Of a stretch of 64,000 bases of DNA, positions 1 through 10,300 are shown piece by piece. The DNA comes from Neoscytalidium dimidiatum (lineage: Eukaryota; Ascomycota; Dothideomycetes; Botryosphaeriales; Botryosphaeriaceae): the NCBI GenBank assembly GCA_037367355.1, contig CM074702.1, forward strand, positions 2,604,001 to 2,668,000. The letters are read 5' to 3'. How positions within the stretch are numbered: the first letter of the stretch is position 1; each line of letters begins with the position of its first letter. The position numbers and the translations under genes are program-made. The notes under the pieces were generated by a model that was given only the letters and a program-made list of their open reading frames with translations, ran no database searches and had not been told where the DNA came from.

Positions 1-109
1 GCCACAATCCTTCATATTCCCAGCCTCCCATCTTCCCCCATCTACACAACGCTTCCTCCGTCCCCGACTTCAAATCTTCACCATCCCCCCACAGTCCCCA
101 CTGGAAGCC
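1..109 (+). promoter_or_regulatory. Pyrimidine-rich leader upstream of the ABC transporter
   Basis: C/T-dominated sequence with repeated ccccca/ttcccc blocks directly before the ATG at 110. CT-rich leaders are common at fungal transcription starts. The window begins here, so the rest of the promoter is not visible. Confidence 0.4.
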
Positions 110-2250
110 ATGTCCGATAAATCCTTCAACACTACATCAAAAGACCCAGAAGCTATGGAAAACAACCCTACGGCTCCTGACATTGAAAAAGGTCGGGATT
201 CTGGCTGCGCCCACTTGGCTAACAGCACGGTATCGACCTACAGCTGGAATAATGTGACAGTCACCGTCAAGGACCGTCAAACCAAATTCCCAAAGCAGAT
301 TCTGTCAGGTTCCTCTGGTTTTGTTGGCGCCGGTGAGCTTCTTGCCTTAATGGGGCCCAGGTGCGACGTCTCCGCCCCATGCGGCAGCCCGGTCCGTGTC
401 TAACAGATGAACAGTGGCTCCGGAAAGACAACTCTATTGAATGTCTTGGCTCAAAGAGAGGCAACTTCAGGCGCACAAGTGGACAAGTCCTTGTTCGTCA
501 ACGGCCGGCACATGTCGCTGCAAAAGTTCCGCAAAATTTCGTCGTTTGTTGAGCAAGAGGATGCACTGCTGGGCGCTCTGACAGTTAAGGAGACATTAAG
601 CTTCTCCGCAAAGCTCGCATTACCCAGGTGCTACTTATGTGGAACCCACATCAAGACCTCCGTGGCTGACCTTCACCCAGTTCCGTGGGCAAGACCGAGC
701 GTATCGCCCACATCGAAGCATTGATGAAGGCTTTTGGTCTTCGAAATCAAGCCGGGACTCTCATCGGAACCCCTATTCGCAAAGGCATCAGCGGTGGCCA
801 GAAGAGACGGGTGAGTGTTGCGTCTCAACTGATCACGAGCCCAAAGATCCTGTTCTTGGACGAGCCGACCAGCGGGTTGGACAGCGCGGCGAGCTACGAG
901 GTCATTTCCTTCGTCCGCAACATTGCAAAGGAGAATAACGTGCGTCCATGCCGTAGACTGAGATAACGCGTACTCATGTTGTTATGTAGTTGCTCATCAT
1001 TGCCTCCATCCATCAGCCCTCCACAGCTACCTTCGATCTGTTTGACAAGCTCTTACTGCTCTCTCAAGGAGGGACTGTGTACAATGGGCCAGTCACGGAG
1101 GTCAATCAGTACTTCACGTCCATCGAATACCCCATACCGATGTACACAAACCCGGCCGAGTTCATCATCGATCTGGTGAACACGGACTTTGCTCAGGACC
1201 GCAGCAAGGCCGACGAGCAACTTCGAGATCTTCAGGAGAAATGGATTGCATCAGACCATGCGAAACGTGTTGCAAACAAAATCGAGGAGGAAGTCGACAC
1301 AGCATCCCGGTCGGGCGAAGCCGGATCCATGGAGTTTAGCAGTTCCGCAAACCCGCTCCGGGTCCCTTTCACACTTACCCACCGTTCTCTGATCAAGAGC
1401 TATAGGGATATCATTGCCTATGGCATTCGTATTGCCATGTACATGGGGCTTGCAATCCTCATGGGTACTGTCTGGCTTAGACTCGACACAGAGCAAAAGA
1501 ATATTCAGGCTTTCATTAACGCTATTGTAAGCCTCGGACTTCGTTCCACCGCTCACTCCTGCTGACACGCCACAGTTCTTCGGTGGAGCCTTCATGTCCT
1601 TCATGGCCGTCGCCTATATTCCCTCATTCCTCGAAGATCGATCCCTCTTCGTAAAGGAACGCGCGAACGGGCTCTACGGGCCGACGGCCTTCATGGTGGC
1701 CAACTTCATCACGGGCATCCCTTTCCTTTTCATCATCACCATCGTCTTCTCCGTCATCTCGTACTGGCTCTCTAATTTCCGTGCTTCAGCCGATGGCTTC
1801 TGGAATTGGGTCATGTGGCTGTTCCTTGACCTGCTGGCGGCCGAGTCGCTCGTCGTCCTTATCTCCGCAGTTGCACCCGTGTTCGTTATTGCGCTGGCGG
1901 CGACGGCGTTTGCGAACGGCCTGTGGATGAGCGTCGGTGGCTTTATGGTCGCGCCTGAGGATCTCAACGCCTTCTGGCGCTATTGGGCCCACTATTCGGA
2001 CTACCAGAGCTACGTGTTCCAGGGAATGATGGTGAACGAGTTCGCGCATAGGTCGTACAGCTGCGGCGAGGGCTGCCGATGCATGTACGCGAGCGAGCTG
2101 GAGGGCCAGTGCAAGATTCAGGGCACGGCGGTGTTGCGGGCTTATGGTTATGCGACGGACAAGAAGGGTGAGTGGGCGGGGATTCTGATTGCGATTGTGT
2201 TTGCGTATCGGTTGCTTGGCTGGTTGGCACTGTATCTGAGGAAGAATTGA
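110..2250 (+). CDS. ABCG-family half-transporter (ATP-binding domain then membrane domain)
   Basis: A membrane ABC exporter of the ABCG/White type, 644 aa. Exons deduced: 110-360, 415-627, 681-939, 990-1526 and 1576-2250; joined length is a multiple of three. The intron at 361-414 interrupts the Walker A motif, which after splicing reads GPSGSGKTT. Exon 3 holds the ABC signature ISGGQKRR and Walker B FLDEPTSGLD, and exon 4 opens with the H-loop region IIASIHQPS. The C-terminal half has several hydrophobic segments, and an ABCG-like loop with a CGEGCRC cluster lies before the last one. Domain order is NBD-TMD, so a dimer is expected, as is usual for half-size ABCG proteins (family knowledge). 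The substrate is not readable. The ATG at 110 follows a pyrimidine-rich leader. No operon-like neighbour exists. Confidence 0.93.
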
Positions 2251-3113
2251 TCTTCGAGGGGCCATTTCTGTGGCTACTTACTCGGCTGGCTTGATCTGTC
2301 ATACATACAGCCCGATAGAAGTCTGCTTTTCTGTTCGTAAGAAGAAATACTCAGTCTCTAAATTCGAGAAGTCCGTGGGCTCCATTTCTGCCGCACAGGC
2401 ACCTGGGTCCGACTCTGAAGACGAATAAGGCCAAGGGGCCGAGGAGAAAGCTCGCATAAGCGCCGACAGCAGATCAAACACCAGGGTCCTTGAAAACGCC
2501 GCATGTAAAGAAATGGGAAATGTTGCAATGCCCGCAATAAACATTAAGCCGGGCTGGAAACTCTACCACGTGCGCGTCAATTGTCCAGTATGCATTGGCA
2601 TCTTAGCTCGCTCTCAAATCAAATTCCTCATATTCCTTCAAAAGCTCCGCTCCCTGCAGGACATCATCCATCTTCAGATCGTCCGCCGAGTTCTCTTTCT
2701 TCGGCGTGGGAAAGGTGAGCCCGTGCCCATTTGTAAGCTGCAGAATCCACTCGCTCTACATTTGTTATGCTCATTTTCGGATGCGGAAACGGGAATGCGG
2801 GCGTTGAAGCGAACTCCATCTTCGAATGATGACAAAGGCCAGAAAAGTTGGCTAGAGCACCTTTCCAGGATAGAGACGAGGTAGCACAATGAGCAGACAG
2901 TCACTTAATTGAGTGATCGCTACCGGGTTAAGTTTCAAAAGAGACACCTATCTTAAATACCCGTTACGCCCGAAAAGCCAAGGCCTATGTAGTGGCATCG
3001 TGGCTAAAACCCGTATCTCCCCCAAAGCACAAACTTCCTTGAGGCGCAATCCCAACTGTAGTTGATCTCCCTGCCTCGGAGGAGCAACGTTCTTCCACTT
3101 ACCTGCCTGTACG
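2251..3113. other. Intergenic, convergent 3' ends
   Basis: Lies between the 3' ends of the ABC transporter (plus) and the coiled-coil gene (minus). Only short ORFs are present, none with a recognisable domain. I see no repeat or RNA gene. Confidence 0.6.
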
Positions 3114-4276
3114 TTAACACCTAACATCAACAAGCGGCTCAGAAAGGGGACACACATCTTTGCTTATCCGTCCAAGGTAGCGTTCAAAGTCCTCCCTGAG
3201 GATCGATCCTGCCTTGACGTAATGATTTCGCCGGTTTGATTCGGATAGCCCGAGCAGAAGATAGAAGGCCGAAGGAGTCGGTGCCTCTCCTTCGTAAGCA
3301 AAACGCATGTCCCTCTTTGATTTGCCAGCCTTCCACTTCAATTGCGCTTCGATGCCCTTTCGACAACTTTCTCTCATTCTTTCCGCTTGATCGCTGATCG
3401 TACGGAGAGGTGGGCGGGGTCCGGCGCGCTCGGGCGTCTTTTTCCTCCGCTCCAGCTCCCTGCGTTCTTCCTCGAATGCCCTTCGTTCTTCCTCAAATGC
3501 CTTCTCCTTTTCCTCAAACTCCTCCTGCCTCCTCTCAAACGCTGATAGCTGAAAGTTGAGATCAGCCTCCTCATCTTCCAGCAGAGCTTGATCTTCCTCG
3601 AGCTGCTTTTGCTCTTCTTCCAGCCGCTGCTGTGCCTTTGCTTGCTGCTTCTTCCTCTCCTTTAACTTCCGTTCGGCTTCGGCAACTTTCTCCCAATCCT
3701 GATCAAGCTCTGCTCGCTCTTCGTCCATCTCCTCCACTCTCTTCTGTTCCCGTGCTAGCCTCGTTTTAGTATCATGAAGATCACGCTGTACAAGATCCGC
3801 CCAATCTACCAACGAACGAAAACCGGCACGGCGAAGCTCGCATTTCGTCTTGATGTTGGAGGTATCCATGGACAATGTTTTGCAAAGGCGCCGGGGAGGC
3901 AGACGACAAGGCGTATCGCATGCACAGGCATCTGGGACTTCGATGGGGCAATGCTTTGATGAGCCTGGAGTGGTATCCTCTCGATGGGACGGCGTGGAAG
4001 GAGACGGTGTTCCTCCTACGTGTATCAGTGCGGGTCGGCCAAGGACGGGAGAGCGGACTAACCATCAGACGGAAGATGACGATTGCCCTTACGTCGTTTC
4101 TTCGTCTTCGGGCTCGCCTCCTCATCATCCGACTCAGAGAGATTCCCATCCCGCAATCTCCTCTTCCTACCATTGTTGGCATTACAGCCACGGAGAGCAG
4201 GAGGTTTTGGATGTTTCGTTGTGTTGCGAGAAAGAGAGCTGAGGGAACGGGCTGCACCATCTTGAACGGGAGACAT
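3114..4276 (-). CDS. Coiled-coil protein of unknown function, two exons
   Basis: Exon 1 is 4276-4063 and exon 2 is 3931-3114, separated by a 131-nt intron (donor gttagt, acceptor cccag). Joined length gives 343 aa in one frame. The N-terminal part is basic with an NLS-like run (KTKKRRK) next to an acidic Ser/Asp/Glu patch. Roughly residues 120-230 are almost pure charged heptads (Glu/Lys/Arg/Gln with Leu), a long parallel coiled coil. A C-terminal segment of about 100 residues (after KKTPERAGPRPP) looks globular, with YLLLGLSESNRRNHYVKAG. No family was recognised. Exon 2 alone has an in-frame ATG at 3869, so a shorter single-exon model (252 aa) cannot be excluded. Nuclear location is inference from the basic run. 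Confidence 0.6.
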
Positions 4277-5060
4277 AGCAGTATCATTGAAGTACGAGAG
4301 CACTATAAAGAAGAGTGCCAAAGGTTCGGCGGTCGCCTGCAACTACTGCCACGGGCCATGGTCACGTAGCGATTTATGCTCCTGAGAGACCGAACAGCCC
4401 TGCACGTAGGTAACGCGTACCGGACGCGTTGCACGTGAACCCTTGCTACCTTCTGCGCGTCTTTGGGCGTGGGCCGGGAGATGCATCGCATTTCGAACCC
4501 CTGTGCATTTCCCAGTCGGTTTCGTTCCGCAGCGGATCAGCTTCGGGGCCCATGCGGGTATACATTACACCTGCCGATTAGCGAGAAGGTAACTTTCTCT
4601 AAGATGCTAACATAAGTGATTGAAGCAGCTGCACTGTTCACCTGGATCGTGATGGATGCAGGAGATGTCTCGCGGCTGCGCAGACTCGAGCCGCGAGAAC
4701 TTGGAGTCACCCTCCCCGATTTGACAATCGGGGCAAACCGACTACGCTTCGTAACGTGCCGCTCTGCTTCCCACGCGCAGATCTCCAAAAGGGGAAAAAA
4801 AAAACAGCACAGCTAGACGTGCATTATCACCGGGAATGCCCTTCCGAAGCATGCTCCCGCGCGAGAGTGTCAATGCCCCGTGCAGACGCGGCTCAGCTAC
4901 CAGGGTATCTGCGTGTCTGCGACGAAGAGGCTCCGCCACTCGCCCAGCGGAGGCAAAAGCGTGGTATTTCAAATCCATGTTCCAGTGCATTTGCGTTGCA
5001 AAATTCATGAGGCCCAGGTTCTTATCTGCTGCCTGGAACATGTTCGAGCGCCGCAATGCT

Positions 5061-5092
<32 letters not shown>

Positions 5093-6201
5093 TGCTTCTT
5101 TTTTCTGATCGTAAGGCTAGGAACGCAATCCTTGTTCCGGTCGATCACAGCATCGTAATTGCTGTGACAGATAGCGCATATGCACGACCAACGGTTTTCA
5201 GTCTCTCCCTGATTGCTTTCCCGCGTCATTACCCGCCGCGCGGTATGATACACCGCTGTTCCAGCCTCATAGATATCTACAGCAATCATTCATTTTCGCT
5301 TTCTCGTCTGCCAGGTGGACCATGGGGCAGGGCAAGTCTGCCGTGGCGAATGGCTCTCAGACGGGCCTGCCGCTCCTCGAGGACGCTGCCGCTGGCCGTC
5401 AATTCCGCTTCCACAAACATGTATGTGAAATGGCGGTCGGGGGGCTTACCAGCCATTTCATTTATACCGGATACCATGTCTGATTTGGGCTGTAGCAAGA
5501 TTATTGCCAGGAATGCCTTCCCGATCACCCAGTCGATCCTGTGCTTTTCCTTGTCCGTGAATCGTAGTAAGATAACTCACAGCTACACAGGCCTAAATGT
5601 TACTATTCCTACTGTAGACGCAAGAACGAAAAGTGGAGTTAGGCCTAAAATTTACCCACGATATAGAACGCGTTGGAGTAAGGGTAGTCTAGCGATAATC
5701 AGAGGGCAAAATGAAAATTTCTCATTAGCCAACCAAGCCAGAGGTGACCTAGAAGCAGAGTGATCCGGGCCACAAGGTGAGGGCTGGGCGCTCTGTGATA
5801 GGTCACAAAGCCACGGTCTCGAGCATATCTAACTCCGGGGTCGCTTCGCATGCGCAATGGCCCTCCATCGGTAGCAAAGCGGAGAGCATTGTGGCTGTGT
5901 GTACCCGAATGAGTAGGGGGCTGGTCGTAGGACTGGATTAGGGTACGTACATTGGAGAACTTGAGCAGTTTCCAGTATTACTCACTCACTGGATCATTTG
6001 AATTCCTTGGCGTTATCATTGGCGTCTTGCCAGAGATCAGATGTTTTTATCACGCGCATCCTATACTCCCAGCTCATGATAATCCCGATCACGCATTGTT
6101 GTTCCTTAAAGCCGTTCGCCATCTAAGCTACAAAAGCGCGGGCTTCTTATGGACGTGCTGAAAGGTGGGTGTTTGTTACCCTTCCTTGTCCAGACTCCGA
6201 G
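4277..6201. other. Gene-poor intergenic stretch
   Basis: No convincing coding sequence on either strand. It contains a TTTC microsatellite (5060-5093) and a short AT-richer patch (about 5560-5760) unlike the surrounding GC-rich DNA. A plus-strand open frame that runs through the microsatellite has no protein-like features. Confidence 0.55.
5060..5093. repeat. TTTC tetranucleotide microsatellite
   Basis: About eight tandem copies of the tetramer ttct/tttc, uninterrupted. Confidence 0.95.
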
Positions 6202-6730
6202 ATGATTGAAAGGACAGGCGAATCACCCGAGCCCACGCCAGGCGTGGTGAATCAGATCCTGTTCAACACTCCACTGTCTATATGTTCGCTTCCGGCAGAG
6301 GAGACAAGCAACGATGGTGCATCAAGCATAAGCAGGCTTTCCCCTCAAGCTTCAGAAGATAGTGTAACGACGCCCATCCGACCGACAAAGCGCGCCTGCA
6401 CCAGCACTTTGGCCGCTGCCTCTCAACACAGCAGTGCCAGGTCTGAGAACACCAGCACCACCGTCGGACCCAGTGCAAAGATCGCAGCCCGCATTTCAGA
6501 AACTCCACGAGACGCCATCGTCCGCACCGTAAAGTCGATCGACAAGTCAGAGAACACGCTCCGCGGACGAGCGCCTGTGGCTCACCGTCGAGGATGTCCT
6601 CTCGGAGGAGGCCATCTTCTACCGTATGTTCGGCATGCAGGACGAACGCAGCTTCGACAGACGCAGTGGACACAGGTCCAAGAAGAGGCTACCCCTTGAA
6701 ACGTTTGAGAGGGCGTGGGGGAAGGCCTGA
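6202..6730 (+). pseudogene. Hypothetical ORF with an apparent frame break
   Basis: From ATG 6202 a Ser/Thr-rich frame is open until about 6560 (ISETPRDAIVRTVKSIDKSE). Beyond that the protein-like frame is a different one (RLWLTVEDVLSEEAIFYRMF, later KKRLPLETFERAW), ending at the stop 6728-6730. No intron of plausible length with GT..AG borders bridges the two frames, because the second frame has a stop only about 30 nt upstream of the junction. A third open stretch after an acceptor-like ttacag near 6830 (DPSGTRKLEIKAPHIELTWK) could be a further exon. It is either a frameshifted relic, an assembly indel, or a gene whose splicing I misread. No family recognised. Confidence 0.35.
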
Positions 6731-7327
6731 AAATATGCAAGTGCACCGGGACGCAGTGTGGGCCCGCTTGTTGAAGGCTAGCCTTTGTCCTGCTTGTTTT
6801 TGAGCCACTCGTTCTCTTATTTACAGGACCCCAGCGGAACGAGGAAGCTGGAGATCAAAGCTCCGCACATTGAGCTGACGTGGAAGCCGAAGGGGTTGGA
6901 GTTACTCCTGCTTTTTGGTACGGTCTGGCATAATACGCCCTCTCTTTCTTGCCATTCTCTCCACATCATATCCCTTTTCTTTCCATGTCCCTCCGAAATG
7001 CTCTCTCCTATCCAGTAATCTTGAAGAACCGCACCGCCGTTCTTAAAAAGGATTAATAAGAAATAAGGGGAAAAAGTTAGTTTATCTGGTACTTCTTCAC
7101 TCATTGCGGCCAGTCGGAATAGATAGTTGCTTGTATCTATCGGTGTCATTGTTACCCTCAGAACTCAATTCGGGGCACCACAATGATGGGGCGTTGACAT
7201 GTCTGCAACGGCATCGCCGATTTGACTATCAAAGTGTGTGATCCGATTGTAATCTCCTCCTCGAAGCCGCATCTCCGCCTCCTATTAAGGCGGGTATGCA
7301 GGTCAACTTCTTGCCACCGTGACCCCC
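6731..7327. other. Intergenic, 3' side of the helicase
   Basis: Apart from the exon-like stretch near 6830-6900 mentioned under the preceding ORF, nothing is recognised. This is the 3' flank of the minus-strand helicase. Confidence 0.45.
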
Positions 7328-10300
7328 TCAACGTTTGAGTGCTTCCAAGCGCACCGTCGAAGACAACCGCCGGCAATCAATCAGCCAGGTACGAGAGTGG
7401 CGGGTTCTGAAGTAGAAGTCAGCTGTTCTAACGAGAGGGATTCGGGACATCCACTTGCCTTGCGCAGCACCACCAGTCTCCACCACCCCTTCCATCCCCT
7501 CGGCATCCACGCCCTCCCCACCGCACTCGGCGCACTCCTCCGCCGTCTTCGCAGCAAAACAGTAGTAGTGGCCCGAAGCGCACATCCTCCACCTTCCATC
7601 CTTCATCCTTCTTTCCAGAGCCCCGACTCCAGCCACGAACCCGGCCGTGAGGACGCCCGTCGTGACGCCCAACGCCCCCTGTCCCGCCAACGCCTCGTCA
7701 GCGCCCTCGATCTCCTCCTGCAGTCCCAACCCCTGCTCCGCATCCATGAACGCGCCCACACCCTGGACAGGATCCAGGGCGCCCTCCGCACGCTCCAGCC
7801 GCTCCTTCGCCTCCGCGCGCACGCGCTCGGCAGCGGCGGCATCGGCGGCAGCGACGGGCGCCCTGCGCTCGAGGACGGCCCACTGCGCCCACAGGACGTC
7901 CGCCTCGACGGCCAGGGCGGCGAGCCCGCGCGCCGTGGCGACGTCGAAGTACCGGGCCGCGCGGCGGCGGCAGTCCGAGAAGTCGAGCACGAGGGTGCTG
8001 GCGGCGGTCGCCGTGGCCGCCGCGGCGCCCGCGCGCGAGCGGAGGGCTAGGAAGTCGGACACGACGGCGAGCTCGAGGCGCATGCCCAGGATCAGGACGA
8101 GCAGGAGCTCCTGGAGCTGCGGCGACGGGTGTGTGAGGTCGCGGCTCTGCTGCTGCTGCTGCTGCTGGGCGGACAAGGCGTCCCAGGCCTGCTGGATGGC
8201 GCCCTCCCGCGTGACGGCCGGGTGCAGGTCCTTGTGGAGGCGCGAGACGATCCGCGAGATTGCCTTGTACCGCCCGTTCGCGCCGGCCAGCCGCCTGATG
8301 GCCTTGACGTGCGCGTTCTTGCTGTCGCTGACGAGTGAAGTGCCGGGCGTGGCCAGGCGCTCGGCGACGTCCTGCGGCGCACTGGAGAGGCTGCTATCGA
8401 GGGCTTGCATCTCGCGCGCGGCGCTCGAGGCGAGGCAGAGGTAGTGGCGTCGGGCCTCGCGGACGAACTTCCTGGTTCCGGGCTCGAGGTGCTCGGCGCA
8501 ATCCGGGGAGAGGCACGGGATGCAGATGTCGCTGCAGCCCTGGGCGCAGGTCTGGTGCTGGCACGCCCAGTTGCAGGGTGCCATGCAAGGCGGACATGCG
8601 TCCGGGTTGTGGCAGGGAGCCAGGCAGTGGTGGCCACATGGGAGCAGTCTGCCGCAGGCGGATGTGCAGACGGGCCGGGCCCGATCGTAGCAAGGACGGT
8701 CAAGCGTATGGCCGCATGGGAGAGCGATGGTAACTGCTTCCTCGCACTGGTTGTGGAGGATGTCCAAACGCTCGTACCTGAAGCACATTAGACCGCTCGG
8801 CGCATTATGGCCGCAAGGGAGAAGTGGAGTGCGATCCCCCACAAGCACTTGGCACACTTCCGAGCACTTGCTACCGCAGTCCAACGTGCACAGGTGGCCA
8901 CAAGCGAGAGTCCTGGTGCACGGCTGGCGACAATGTGTGTTGATGTGTGCGGATTCGCTGTGACAGAAGTCGGGGCAGTCGTGGCCACATGGGAGAAATT
9001 TACCGCACTTGATCGTGCATCCGCCGCGCGGACAGAGCATGGAGAAGTCCTCCGGCCGGGATATGCGGATCCGAGGATTCTGAGAGTGCCGGGGACACTG
9101 GATCTGGAGGGCGTTCCCGATGCTGTTGGTCTGGTTGAGAACGGAGATGACTTGATCCCAAAAAGGCGCGGTCCGCAGCGTCCTAACGCTTCCGAATATG
9201 TACATGCCGCGTCTGGCGCGGCTCAGCGCTACGACTGCGCGGTTGGGGGACTTGACGAAGCCCATGGTGCTGTTGGGGTTGCTGCGCACGAGTGATAGAA
9301 CGATGATATCGGCCTCCTCGCCCTGGAAGCTGTCCACCGTGGCAATCCGGATGCAGTCAGACGCCGTGACTTTGCTCATGACTGAACTGTGCTCGGCCGC
9401 GCTGTCCCTCTGTACTCGCGAGAACATAGCCTGTACCATGTACCGCGCTCGGAGCCTCTGCTGGATCCTTGCAGCCTGGCCTGCATATGGAGTAACAATG
9501 GCAATGTCTCCCGGAGAGATGCCGTCCTGCGACAGGAGATGCTTGACCAGACCCGCGGTCATCTCCACCTCGAATTCATTGACAACCGACATGGCCGAGC
9601 GGGCAGGTCCTTCGCTCAGCAAATTGTCCCGTTCATCATGGTCGAGCCATGATATGCGTTCCGCCATAGCGGTAATCGGCGGCAAATGCTTGACTTCTGC
9701 AGCATCTTGAAGGGACGGGTACAGCGTCTGCTTGCAGAGTGATGAGATCAAGGGGTGCATGCGGTATTGGGTATCGAGTGTGGAACAGGGGAGGCCGCTG
9801 TTGATGAGGCGCTCCAGAAGGGACACGTCGACGCCGAACTGTCTAGCGGCGGGATTCCAGGCACTGTCGAACATGGCACGGTTGGCCCGGGGCCTGAGCT
9901 GGAAGTGATCACCGATAAAGATGCAGTGTTGCACACTGGGTGTGATGGCCGCGAGTGCGTGGGCTTCGGCCATGCACCCTGCCTCTTCGACGACGACGAT
10001 TTTGGGCTCGAGCCGCTCGAAGAGCCTCCTTCTGTGGGCCAGTCCGCTCACCGTCACTCCAACTACCCGCGCCGTCCTGAGCATGTTCAATGGCCGAAGC
10101 TCCCGCGCTTGCGTGAATCTCTTCACAGCGTTCCACCAACTCTTCACCGTCGCCTTGATGGAAACCGTGAGGCTGTCCCGGTCATAATCCGATCCGGGAA
10201 GCTGGTCGAGCTTCTCTCCAAAGCCCTCGATTATTGTGTGCAATCCACGTAGCGCCTTTTGCATAGCTATCTGCTCCTCCGCAGAGGGGGACGCCTGCCG

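Noticed and set aside
5056..5763. 235-codon plus-strand open frame
   Set aside because: Begins inside the TTTC microsatellite and runs into the AT-rich islet; no protein-like features.
7319..8444. Long plus-strand frames opposite the helicase 3' end
   Set aside because: Antisense shadows of GC-rich coding sequence; the minus strand has clear zinc-finger content.
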